In this document: positions 1 to 8,440 of the stretch, piece by piece | How positions within the stretch are numbered: position 1 is the first letter of the stretch | Layout: every line of letters starts with the position of its first letter | Assembly (NCBI RefSeq): GCF_000424305.1 | Contig: NZ_AUJQ01000009.1 | Coordinates: 1-64,000, forward strand | DNA from: Pseudobutyrivibrio ruminis AD2017 | GTDB taxonomy: Bacteria > Bacillota > Clostridia > Lachnospirales > Lachnospiraceae | DNA: 64,000 bases | Direction: 5' to 3' | Notes under the pieces: generated by a model | Seen by the model: the letters and a program-made list of their open reading frames with translations, nothing else | Told to the model about the DNA's origin: nothing | The model's database searches: none | Made by a program: the position numbers and the translations under genes

Positions 1-183
<183 letters not shown>

Positions 184-361
184 AAAAGTTTAATTCCGAA
201 TCAGTATAAAACTGACTTGTTTACTATAAAGGTTTCGTTTCATTAAGAAACTAAATGAATTTCAAGGATACATGTTTTAAAAACTTGTATTAATTCAAGG
301 TTTGTTTCACTGTTCAGTTATCAATCTTCTCTTTGTTGTTGCCCTTAGCAGCAACTCGTTT

Positions 362-390
362 ATAGTATCACGATTGAAGCTTTTTGTCAA
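362..390 (-). promoter_or_regulatory. rRNA operon promoter, proximal
   Basis: On the minus strand a perfect -35 TTGACA (385-390) is followed after 17 nt by TACTAT (362-367). Predicted start is near 355, about 170 nt upstream of mature 16S. A short GTTGC/GCAAC stem (338-355) lies at the start of the leader. Confidence 0.75.
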
Positions 391-473
391 CAACTTTTTT
401 GATTTATTTTTCAAATCTTTTCTGATGAATCATTTGATTTCATCAGGTGTTCTGCACTTGCGGAACGAATAGT

Positions 474-502
474 ATATTATCATCCCATCCCCACAAAGTC
501 AA
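474..502 (-). promoter_or_regulatory. rRNA operon promoter, distal
   Basis: On the minus strand TTGACT (497-502) and TAATAT (474-479) are spaced by 17 nt. It sits about 110 bp upstream of the proximal promoter, giving the tandem arrangement usual for rRNA operons. It begins less than 30 bp after the cvpA stop codon. The rest of the 184-529 interval is AT-rich rRNA leader with no gene. Confidence 0.6.
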
Positions 503-529
503 CAGGTTTTTTTAAATTAATTAATGTCT

Positions 530-1201
530 TTATATTCCGATAATTCTTTCAATTATGTTGTTTTGATAAATAAAATACAACATCTGGTCATTTTCTATAT
601 TTCCTATAATAAATGTGCCAAAAGCAGATGCTGGGAAACAGTCTGCTATAAACATAATAAGCCATATAAATAGAATACCCTCGGCAAATCCTGCTAACAT
701 TCCAAGCAATCTATTAACATCTCTTACTCCAGGAACAAAGCCTATTAACTTAATAAGCTTATCTAATAGAAATATAACGATTACCCCTGCAGCAAAACAG
801 GCTATAGTTGATATACCTTTTATAGCTGCACTAGTCAGCTCTTGCGAAATGACATTTATTGTGGCATCTATAGAGCTTTGAACTGATTCTTCTACTTTGT
901 CTTTAATTGCTGGTGGCACTATGCCCATTATACTGTCTTCACCAGTTCCTGCTTCCTTCTCTTCTGATGCATTATACCTTTCATGTAGGTGAGTGTTTAA
1001 ATTATCCTGAAATACTGTTGTTAATTCGGTATTAGTTGATAAGTACCCGGATAGGTATTCAGATCCAAAATTCACCATACAAATTAAGAATATCCATGCA
1101 AGCAAGCCAAACACTATTCGAAGCATTCCACGAGTAGCGCCTCTAATAATGCATATCAACATAAGTATTGCAAATGTAATGAGTAAATAATTAATTTCCA
1201 T
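530..1201 (-). CDS. cvpA: CvpA family membrane protein
   Basis: A 223-residue protein with the CvpA (colicin V production) pattern: an N-terminal hydrophobic helix followed by an RG-rich turn (residues ~20-25), a second helix at ~28-46, a polar extracytoplasmic stretch (~47-110) and two further helices (~130-150 and ~165-190). The loop holds a charged, low-complexity segment. Family members are inner-membrane proteins of poorly defined role, linked to envelope homeostasis. ATG at 1199-1201 has GAGG 5 nt upstream. It follows the DUF5711 gene by 7 nt, so the two are probably co-transcribed. No convincing terminator was seen between it and the rRNA promoters. Confidence 0.8.
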   Translation of the reverse strand: MEINYLLITFAILMLICIIRGATRGMLRIVFGLLAWIFLICMVNFGSEYLSGYLSTNTELTTVFQDNLNTHLHERYNASEEKEAGTGEDSIMGIVPPAIKDKVEESVQSSIDATINVISQELTSAAIKGISTIACFAAGVIVIFLLDKLIKLIGFVPGVRDVNRLLGMLAGFAEGILFIWLIMFIADCFPASAFGTFIIGNIENDQMLYFIYQNNIIERIIGI

Positions 1202-1208
1202 ATGGCCT

Positions 1209-2435
1209 CTATTTCAAATATATTTCCTCTGTTTTATCTTTTTGTATAATGTAATATCTTTTAGCTGCTGTAGTTGGAATTACATCATATACAGTCTCGT
1301 CAAAAGTATAGCTAAACTTCTCTATTCCCTGAAGATTAAATAAGGCTACATCATTTTCGTTTCTTAATAAAACCATATCATTTTCTAACAAAGATACATC
1401 CTCGTAGCTATTATCAATTTCCCTTGATACACATTTAAATCCATAGAGATTATAGACGTTTAATACATTTATAACTTCCCCTGAATCCTGTGCCTTTTCA
1501 CATATATATCCAAAATGGGTGTCATTATAGAATATACTTTTCATTTGATCACCCACTGATATGTCCTTTGCAACTGTCGCCTTAAAATTGTTATTGAATA
1601 CTATAATTTTAGAATCTGCGAAGGCGATGGCCTTATCGTTTTTAACAAAATCTACTTTTGGTATAAAAGATCCTATGTATTGATAAGAAGCTGCTATATT
1701 ATCCTGTTCTTTCTTTCCAGCACTTGTGAAATCATAAAATACCAGCTCTGAAGATATATCACCATCATCAACATTTATGATTGAAAGCAATAGTCTAGTA
1801 GCATCTGATGATAATGCCATTGAAACAGGAAAGCCCTTGTTTTCTGGATGAATTTCTCCTGATACTAGAAGTGAACCCTTTTTATCATACATCTGGATAT
1901 AACTTACGGCATTTTCCTGTAGCAGAATGGCCACTGTTCCTTGTGATGCCACCTTTGCCTCTATTACAGGTGTTGTTGTTCCAATTGTTTTCACAAAACC
2001 CTTGGATGAGAAAATATCTACTTCAGTTCCCTTTTTATCGTATACGACTATATAATCCTTACATATATCGATACATGGGTTGGTCATATCGTATGTATAA
2101 TTCCATATTAATGTCCCATCGAACTGAGTATAAAAGATGCCATCAGCGCTATATTTTATCAAGTTGTTGTTATAGCTTATATAGTGACTCTCTGCCGAAT
2201 CTTTTCGTTCCCAAGTCTTTTCTACTTCATAATCATCAAAAGTAGAAATCGTCCTGATTACCATAATAGAAACAACTACTATCAAAAGAATCACAAGCAA
2301 AAATAAATACCTCTTTTTAGGTGGGGTATAGTCATCATCAATCTTTGCTGCAACCTTTGGAATCTCTTTTGATTCATTTTGGTCCGAATCTTCTTTTTTA
2401 TTTTCAGGTAATTTTATGATTTTGAATTCTTCCAT
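1209..2435 (-). CDS. DUF5711-like membrane-anchored beta-propeller protein
   Basis: 408 residues: a charged cytoplasmic N-terminus (1-41), one transmembrane helix (~43-63), then a long extracytoplasmic region of short hydrophobic strands alternating with GS/DK turns, consistent with a WD40/PQQ-like propeller. It resembles DUF5711 of Clostridia (recognised from memory). No catalytic motif is visible and the function is unknown. It sits between glgB and cvpA. A terminator-like hairpin lies only 17 bp upstream of its start, so expression probably depends on readthrough from glgB or a promoter inside glgB. The ribosome site is weak (TAAGG about 9 nt before the ATG). Confidence 0.7.
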   Translation of the reverse strand: MEEFKIIKLPENKKEDSDQNESKEIPKVAAKIDDDYTPPKKRYLFLLVILLIVVVSIMVIRTISTFDDYEVEKTWERKDSAESHYISYNNNLIKYSADGIFYTQFDGTLIWNYTYDMTNPCIDICKDYIVVYDKKGTEVDIFSSKGFVKTIGTTTPVIEAKVASQGTVAILLQENAVSYIQMYDKKGSLLVSGEIHPENKGFPVSMALSSDATRLLLSIINVDDGDISSELVFYDFTSAGKKEQDNIAASYQYIGSFIPKVDFVKNDKAIAFADSKIIVFNNNFKATVAKDISVGDQMKSIFYNDTHFGYICEKAQDSGEVINVLNVYNLYGFKCVSREIDNSYEDVSLLENDMVLLRNENDVALFNLQGIEKFSYTFDETVYDVIPTTAAKRYYIIQKDKTEEIYLK

Positions 2436-2451
2436 ATTTTATTGCCTTATC

Positions 2452-2482
2452 TAAAAAATAATGGGCTGCATATACAGCCCAT
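2452..2482 (-). terminator. Rho-independent terminator after glgB
   Basis: An 8-bp stem, atgggctg (2461-2468) with cagcccat (2475-2482), has a 6-nt loop and on the minus strand is followed by TTATTTTTT. It lies 8 nt after the glgB stop and 17 bp before the DUF5711 start, so it may act as a partial terminator. Confidence 0.8.
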
Positions 2483-2489
2483 AAATTGT

Positions 2490-4388
2490 TTAATATACAA
2501 ATACTGCTACCTGATATGGAGCTACAGGAAAAGCGATCGAGTATTCTCTTCCATCACATTCTTCCTTGATAGGTGTATAGGAATCTTTTATTTTGCCACC
2601 CTCACCACCAAACATCTCCTTCTCGCTATCTAATAGGAGCTTGCATTTTTTATTTTCTGGAACTCCTACCTTGTAATCATCATATCTCATAGGAGTCATA
2701 TTGATAACAAACAAAAGACTGTTTTTTCCATTTTTAGCCTTACGTACAAAGCTAAAGATGCTTCTGTAATTATCATTAGCGTTAATCCACTCGAAGCCAG
2801 CCCAGGAAACATCCTGTTCATACATTGCTGGATAATTTCTGTAAATAGTAAGAAGCTCTTTGAACATCCTTGATACATGTCTATGGTTAGGATTATCTAA
2901 AACATACCAATCAAGTTCTCTAGCTTCGCTCCATTCTGTACCCTGTGCAAAGTCTTGGCCCATGAACAAAAGCTTCTTTCCAGGATGTCCCATCATGAAA
3001 GCATATCCTGCCATTAGATTCTTATATTTATCAATCTCTAATCCTGGCATTTTAGCTAACATAGAGCCTTTTAAATGAACTACTTCGTCGTGGCTAAGAA
3101 CAAGTATATATCGTTCTGCTTCATTGTAGCTCATTGCAAATGTCATTCTATTGTGATTATCTTTTCTGAAGTATGGATCAAGCTTCATGTAATCTATGAA
3201 ATCATGCATCCACCCCATATTCCATTTATATGAAAAATTTAGACCACCATTTTCAACATCACCTGTAATCTTTGGCCAAGCGGTTGATTCCTCGGCAATC
3301 ATTATTGCACCAGGATTGCGGCCACGAATTAAGGTGTTAATGTGCTTGAAGAATTCGATTGCTTCAAGATTTTCATTTCCACCATGCTCATTTGGAATCC
3401 ACTGTCCTGGCTTTTTCCCGTAGTCTAAATATAGCATAGATGCTACTGCATCTACTCTTAAACCGTCAATATGATATTGTTCAACCCATTGTAATGCGCT
3501 ACCAATGAGGAAGTTTTTAACCTCTGGCTTGCCGTAGTTGAATATTTTTGTACCCCAATCAGGGTGCTCGCCTTTTCTAGGGTCAGCGTACTCATACAAA
3601 GCCTGACCATCAAAATCGGCTAAGCCATGCGCATCCTTTGGAAAATGAGCTGGCACCCAATCAAGGATAACGCCGATTCCGTTTTTATGAAGATAATTGA
3701 TAAGGTACATGAAATCGTCTGGTGTACCGTATCTTGATGTTGGAGCATAATATCCTGTTACCTGATATCCCCATGAACCATCAAATGGATATTCTGCTAT
3801 TCCCATAAGTTCAACGTGGGTATAACCCATATCAAGCACATATTCTGTTACACTATGCGCAAATTCTTTATAGCTGTAAAAACCATCATTTTCTGGTCTT
3901 GGATGGCGCTTCCAAGAACCAGGGTGTACTTCGTATATGGCAAGTGGCTGTTCCCAAAAATTCTTTGTAGCCCTTCTCTGCTTCATCCATGTTTGATCTG
4001 TCCACTTAAATTTAGTGTTGTCGTAAATACGTGATGCTGTGCCTGGACGAAGCTCTGCGTAAGTTGCATATGGGTCAGCCTTATAAAGCTTTCTTCCGTC
4101 ATTGGTATAGATTAGATATTTGTAAAGCTGGCCTTCTTTTGCTTCAGGGATGAATGTTTCAAATACTCCCTGCTCGGCTGGCTCTACTCTGTGCATGAAA
4201 TTATGATTTTCATCCCAATCATTGAACTCACCGATTACTGCAACACTGCTGGCATGAGGCGCCCAAACATCGAAATAATAACCGGTCTCTTTACCCTGCT
4301 TGCCTTTGTGAGCACCTAGCTTTTTATAAATATCGTAATGGGTTCCCTGTCCAAACAGGTACCCATCTAAATCTGTAAAATTGCTCAT
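2490..4388 (-). CDS. glgB: 1,4-alpha-glucan branching enzyme
   Basis: 632 residues, the usual length for a bacterial GH13 branching enzyme, which makes alpha-1,6 branches during cytoplasmic glycogen synthesis. An N-terminal CBM48 (residues ~35-110, FDVWAPHASSVAVIGEFNDW) precedes the GH13 barrel. The catalytic triad is visible: Asp ~313 in DGLRVDA, Glu ~366 in IAEES and Asp ~433 in LSHDEVVH. The C-terminal beta domain ends in PYQVAVFVY. GGGG lies 7-10 nt before the ATG. It follows the TPR/AAA gene by 22 nt. No other glycogen-synthesis gene is in the window; a GH13 amylase lies at 13.7-15.0 kb. Confidence 0.96.
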   Translation of the reverse strand: MSNFTDLDGYLFGQGTHYDIYKKLGAHKGKQGKETGYYFDVWAPHASSVAVIGEFNDWDENHNFMHRVEPAEQGVFETFIPEAKEGQLYKYLIYTNDGRKLYKADPYATYAELRPGTASRIYDNTKFKWTDQTWMKQRRATKNFWEQPLAIYEVHPGSWKRHPRPENDGFYSYKEFAHSVTEYVLDMGYTHVELMGIAEYPFDGSWGYQVTGYYAPTSRYGTPDDFMYLINYLHKNGIGVILDWVPAHFPKDAHGLADFDGQALYEYADPRKGEHPDWGTKIFNYGKPEVKNFLIGSALQWVEQYHIDGLRVDAVASMLYLDYGKKPGQWIPNEHGGNENLEAIEFFKHINTLIRGRNPGAIMIAEESTAWPKITGDVENGGLNFSYKWNMGWMHDFIDYMKLDPYFRKDNHNRMTFAMSYNEAERYILVLSHDEVVHLKGSMLAKMPGLEIDKYKNLMAGYAFMMGHPGKKLLFMGQDFAQGTEWSEARELDWYVLDNPNHRHVSRMFKELLTIYRNYPAMYEQDVSWAGFEWINANDNYRSIFSFVRKAKNGKNSLLFVINMTPMRYDDYKVGVPENKKCKLLLDSEKEMFGGEGGKIKDSYTPIKEECDGREYSIAFPVAPYQVAVFVY

Positions 4389-4410
4389 ATACTACTATCC
4401 CCTTTATTAT

Positions 4411-7020
4411 TTATTTATCAAAATCCTTCTCTTTTAGAATGATATTGCCGTTTTTATCATATTTTGGCTTATTAAAGAATCCACCCCTTGTAGATTTTTC
4501 AATTGCATCATCCATTATTTCTGCCACTTCTTTAATAGTTGTAATGTGATCATATCTACCAATCAAATTAATTCTATTGTAAAGTGCAAGGATTCCCATA
4601 TCATCAATTGTGCAACCTGCTTCTAATGCATATGTCTTTGCAAATGAAACAAGTTCATCAATAGAAAATACTGGTATAACAATCTTCTCTGTAAATCTTC
4701 TAGCGAAAGAACCGTCCTTCATAAGAGCTTTGTCTACACCCTTTTTATTATCCTCGATAATAATAATAGTTCCTGTACTGTCTGATTCCATTAACAGAGA
4801 CAATGTAACTGCTGTTTCCTTAGAAATGCCACCTGCTGATTCAATAATGAGGCAGCCTCCCTGAATTTTTGAATAAAGTCTTTGTATATCCTTCTCGTTA
4901 AGCTTCTCTCCGGAAATCTTTCCAATACCACCCTTTGGATTTCCTGTTTTATTTTGGAGAACCTTAATAATGCTAGTGGCCATCTGAGTTTTGCCAGAGC
5001 CCTGCTCACCAACAATAACAATGCTTCCACCGTTACCGTTTGGATTTGCTAAATGTTCTGCAGCACCCTCTATAGCCTTTTTGATGCTTGCTTTCATACC
5101 ATTTATTGGTAAGAAATAAGAGAAAATTGCCAAATCTTCATCATCTATGCCAAGAGTTGATTCCTCCTCTGGCTGTTCAACAGGCTCTTCTGGCTGGATA
5201 TCATCGATTTCTTCTACCACCTCAAGATTTTCCATGTTATTTGCCATAACTTCATCAAGAATATCTTGTGGTAGTTCAATTGGTGGTAACTCGATATCAT
5301 CATAAACGTAGGTGTTTTCACCTTCCTCGGTAATTTCTACCTGCTCGAGAACTTCTTCAGCTTCTTCCTGTGGTTCTTCTATAGCTACAGGCTCAACTGG
5401 TTTTGGCTCATCAATTGTTAATCTATCGATTTCCTTTTGTAAAATGCTGTTAACGTCAGCAATCATCTGAGATGCTTCTGTAAAATCAACATCATCTTCC
5501 TTTTCAGGCTCTTGTGTATTAAGTGTTGGTGGTTCCCAACTTGGAGTAATGTTCTTTGCTTCTTCTGCGGCACGCATAACACTAGTAGCTGCAACAGCAC
5601 CTGCAGCGGAAACGGCTGCTTCCTCAGCTGAAATCACTGGGATATCAATTAATCCTTCCTGCATTCCATCCATTGAAAGCTTAGGAATAGAAAAACCTGT
5701 ATGCTCAGCTGGTTTTTCAACTACATCTTCCTGTACTTTCTCTTCAACCTGCTCTTGTACCACAGGTTCCTCAACTGTAGTTTCTGATGCTTCAACAGAT
5801 AAGTACTCTTCCTTTAGCAATTCCTGAGATGTCATGCCTGCATCTAGCTTAGACATGGCGCCTTCTAATCTGTTAAGAACATTGTTAGCTTCTCGGAGAG
5901 CTCTTGCTCGTGCGCTTTCAAGCTCTTTAGTTTTAGCGTCTTCCATGGCTGCTTCTGCGGCACGCTTTGTCTTTTCCCACTCAGCTAAAACATCTTCTAT
6001 TGTCATTTGGCCTTCAACCTGCTGCTCAGTTTCCTTGCTTTCATCTGCAAGCTTAAGACTAATCTGTCCATCATATTCCTCTTCAAGGTACTGCTGGAAT
6101 GTATCATTAACGGAGAATGTATCCTTTTCGTCGGTATCTACATCTTCTTCATTTGTTACCTTGAGATATGGTATTTCCTCTACTAGATTCTTGATAGTAT
6201 CCATGTTTTCAGAGACTTCTCCAGCATCTGTAGCCTTCATTATCTCATCTATACTCTTCTTAATTTCTGCCTGAAGATTAATTGTATCAAAACGCTCTGG
6301 TCCATCTGGAAGTGGTATAGCCTTCACATTAGGAACTAGGCTGCTAGAATCTGCAACTGTTGTTGGCGTGATTTCTGTAATACCGTCCTTTTTTTGGCGC
6401 AACGAACGATACTTATCCTCTTGAGATTTATCAAGAGGCTGATAGAGCATCTTTAGCTCAAGTGCTCTTTCTACAACTGGTCCATCACCAAACCATAGGA
6501 TTATTTCGTCACAAAGAGCTATACATTTATCAGCTTGATTTGTCTTGTGATAAAGATAGGCAAGCTCATAAGCCCACTCCTCTATAAAGTCATTATCCTT
6601 AAGCTGTTCAAGGATTTTGATAAGAGTGGCTGTATCTGCTCCCTTTGCAACATTAATGTTGTATTTGAGAATGTATTTGAGACTGTCGTGAGGTGCTATT
6701 TGAACAAATTCGTTATAGTATTCCTGAGCCTCATCGATTTCCTTTAGTTTTATTGATATCATACATAGCTTGTATAATATCATTCTACCTATAGGTGAGC
6801 GCTCATGAGCAAGAAGAAGTAAATCTCTGGCTTCCTCAACTTTTCCAGCAGCTTCGTATGATTCACTTCCTGCTATTAGATCGTTTATATTATGTATTTT
6901 TCGCCAATTGATGCTGTCAGCTACGTTTAGGGCATCAGCGAATTTATTTTTTGATACGAGATTTTTCATCTCTTCGATTCTAGTACGATACTCCATTTTT
7001 TCCACAGAATTATTCTCCAC
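4411..7020 (-). CDS. TPR-AAA ATPase protein with acidic linker, function unknown
   Basis: 869 residues in three parts. Residues ~15-230 are helical with a TPR-like pattern. Residues ~240-640 are very acidic low complexity rich in E, P, V and A, with a Lys/Arg/Ala/Glu helix at ~350-400. Residues ~650-860 form an AAA-type ATPase with Walker A GEQGSGKT at ~669-676, a Walker B-like GGCLIIES and an arginine-rich SFARRF segment. The ATPase part resembles CbxX/SpoVK-type proteins, but I do not recognise the whole. The longest reading starts at a GTG (7018-7020) with poor ribosome site; the in-frame GTG at 7003-7005 has GGAG 9 nt upstream and may be the true start. It leads the glgB operon, behind a promoter at 7045-7073. 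Confidence 0.65.
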   Translation of the reverse strand: MENNSVEKMEYRTRIEEMKNLVSKNKFADALNVADSINWRKIHNINDLIAGSESYEAAGKVEEARDLLLLAHERSPIGRMILYKLCMISIKLKEIDEAQEYYNEFVQIAPHDSLKYILKYNINVAKGADTATLIKILEQLKDNDFIEEWAYELAYLYHKTNQADKCIALCDEIILWFGDGPVVERALELKMLYQPLDKSQEDKYRSLRQKKDGITEITPTTVADSSSLVPNVKAIPLPDGPERFDTINLQAEIKKSIDEIMKATDAGEVSENMDTIKNLVEEIPYLKVTNEEDVDTDEKDTFSVNDTFQQYLEEEYDGQISLKLADESKETEQQVEGQMTIEDVLAEWEKTKRAAEAAMEDAKTKELESARARALREANNVLNRLEGAMSKLDAGMTSQELLKEEYLSVEASETTVEEPVVQEQVEEKVQEDVVEKPAEHTGFSIPKLSMDGMQEGLIDIPVISAEEAAVSAAGAVAATSVMRAAEEAKNITPSWEPPTLNTQEPEKEDDVDFTEASQMIADVNSILQKEIDRLTIDEPKPVEPVAIEEPQEEAEEVLEQVEITEEGENTYVYDDIELPPIELPQDILDEVMANNMENLEVVEEIDDIQPEEPVEQPEEESTLGIDDEDLAIFSYFLPINGMKASIKKAIEGAAEHLANPNGNGGSIVIVGEQGSGKTQMATSIIKVLQNKTGNPKGGIGKISGEKLNEKDIQRLYSKIQGGCLIIESAGGISKETAVTLSLLMESDSTGTIIIIEDNKKGVDKALMKDGSFARRFTEKIVIPVFSIDELVSFAKTYALEAGCTIDDMGILALYNRINLIGRYDHITTIKEVAEIMDDAIEKSTRGGFFNKPKYDKNGNIILKEKDFDK

Positions 7021-7044
7021 AATTACATACTTATAGTCATAAAA

Positions 7045-7073
7045 ATTCTAACATACGTTAGTTGTAAAATCAA
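7045..7073 (-). promoter_or_regulatory. Promoter of the TPR-AAA/glgB operon
   Basis: Minus-strand TTGATT (7068-7073), 17-nt spacer, TAGAAT (7045-7050). Predicted start is near 7038, about 20-35 nt before the candidate start codons. Confidence 0.6.
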
Positions 7074-7096
7074 AAAACCAGGAGAAAAAATCCTGG
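7072..7096 (-). terminator. Rho-independent terminator after the AI-2E permease gene
   Basis: Stem ccagga (7079-7084) with tcctgg (7091-7096), loop of 6, followed on the minus strand by a run of six T (7072-7077). It also has a T-run on the plus strand, but no plus-strand gene precedes it. Confidence 0.85.
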
Positions 7097-7107
7097 CTTT
7101 TTGAAAA

Positions 7108-8424
7108 TTATTTTTTCGTTATATTCTTTTGAATTAAATGCTTCTTAGTTTTCTTTTTTTCTGCCTTTGGTTGATGTTTTACTAGAGTATTATTTTCCAA
7201 ATCTATATAATCCATCAAAATATATTCAGATGTCGTGGTTGGTAAATTTCGTTTTTCTACCAAATAATCCGATAGTCGACTGATTATGTAGTAAATAATA
7301 GCAACTATAGGAACTGCCACAATCATTCCGCCAATTCCAAAGAATCCAGCACCTACAACTACTGCAAACACAACCCAAAATGATGATATACCCGTTGAAT
7401 CTCCAAGAATCTTTGGACCAATCAGGTTTCCATCAATCTGCTGTAGGATAAGGATAAATATCAAGAAATATATACCCTTCATTGGTTCTGTTAAGAAAAT
7501 AATTATTACAGTTGGAACCGCTCCGATATATGGGCCGAAAACTGGAATAATATTTGTTACGCCAACTATAACTGAAACAAGCACTGGATATGGCATTGTC
7601 ATCATCAAACATCCTATGTAGCATATTGCTCCAATGATAATGGAGTCAATTATTTTCCCAATGATAAATCCGTAGAAGATTTCTCCTGATTTTCTACTGA
7701 TTTCTAGGATTATGTTTGAATATTTAGGTTTGAATATACCGCATACAAGCTTTTTCGCCTGAGCCTTAAATGTTTCTTTTGATATCAAAACATATACGGA
7801 TACAAACATACCAATGATGATATTAACGAAAAATTTGCCTACCGACAAAACGCTACTTGTAACCATGGACATCATATCAGACTGGTCGTAGTCGATGTAT
7901 TTGTTAAGTAAATCAAGTCCTTGATTAACCATATCACCGATTTTATTGTCTTTTGCCTTCATGAGGACATCTTCATAATGTCCCTTTGTGATTACATTAC
8001 ACCAATCTAGAACCCCTGCTATTTGTTCTTCGATATGATTCGCCAGGTATATAATTGTGTTTATCAGATTTGGCACAATAGAACCTATAATAAAGGCCAC
8101 TAATCCAACAAACACAATTAGTGCGAAGATTGATGATAAGGTTCTATTTCCTTTATTTGCCACTTCCTCAGATTTGCAAAATTTTAAAAACAGCCTTTTC
8201 AGTCTTTTTTCGATAAATCCCATTATAGGGTTCATCAAAAATGCCATTATAAAACCTATTAAGATTGGCTGAATGACCGCAATAACATGATTTAATGCCG
8301 CAGATACACTTCTGCCATTTCTAAGCAAAAAGTAAAACATAATAACTACACAGGCTGCTATAACGTAGCCCCACAGTTTTCTTCTAAAGGCTTTTTGCTC
8401 CATTTTTTCAGTTTCTTCTGGCAT
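7108..8424 (-). CDS. AI-2E family (PerM-type) transporter
   Basis: 438 residues with about eight hydrophobic segments: two near the N-terminus (~16-37 and ~44-66), one at ~98-125, a large polar region (~125-190), a helix at ~200-215 and a C-terminal block of four or five helices (~245-385). The sequence GVTNIIPVFGPYIGAVP is typical of the family (UPF0118). Members include an AI-2 exporter, sodium/proton antiporters and many of unknown substrate, so no substrate is assigned. The C-terminal tail is rich in lysine. ATG is preceded by AAGGAGG at 5 nt. It lies 16 nt after the hydratase gene and ends at a strong terminator. Confidence 0.88.
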   Translation of the reverse strand: MPEETEKMEQKAFRRKLWGYVIAACVVIMFYFLLRNGRSVSAALNHVIAVIQPILIGFIMAFLMNPIMGFIEKRLKRLFLKFCKSEEVANKGNRTLSSIFALIVFVGLVAFIIGSIVPNLINTIIYLANHIEEQIAGVLDWCNVITKGHYEDVLMKAKDNKIGDMVNQGLDLLNKYIDYDQSDMMSMVTSSVLSVGKFFVNIIIGMFVSVYVLISKETFKAQAKKLVCGIFKPKYSNIILEISRKSGEIFYGFIIGKIIDSIIIGAICYIGCLMMTMPYPVLVSVIVGVTNIIPVFGPYIGAVPTVIIIFLTEPMKGIYFLIFILILQQIDGNLIGPKILGDSTGISSFWVVFAVVVGAGFFGIGGMIVAVPIVAIIYYIISRLSDYLVEKRNLPTTTSEYILMDYIDLENNTLVKHQPKAEKKKTKKHLIQKNITKK

Positions 8425-8440
8425 ATTCTCCTCCTTGGGA

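Noticed and set aside
184-529. Additional gene upstream of 16S
   Set aside because: AT-rich leader with two promoters only; no open frame with a ribosome site.
5549-6274. Plus-strand open frames inside the TPR-AAA gene
   Set aside because: Serine-rich shadow of the acidic linker, without ribosome sites.
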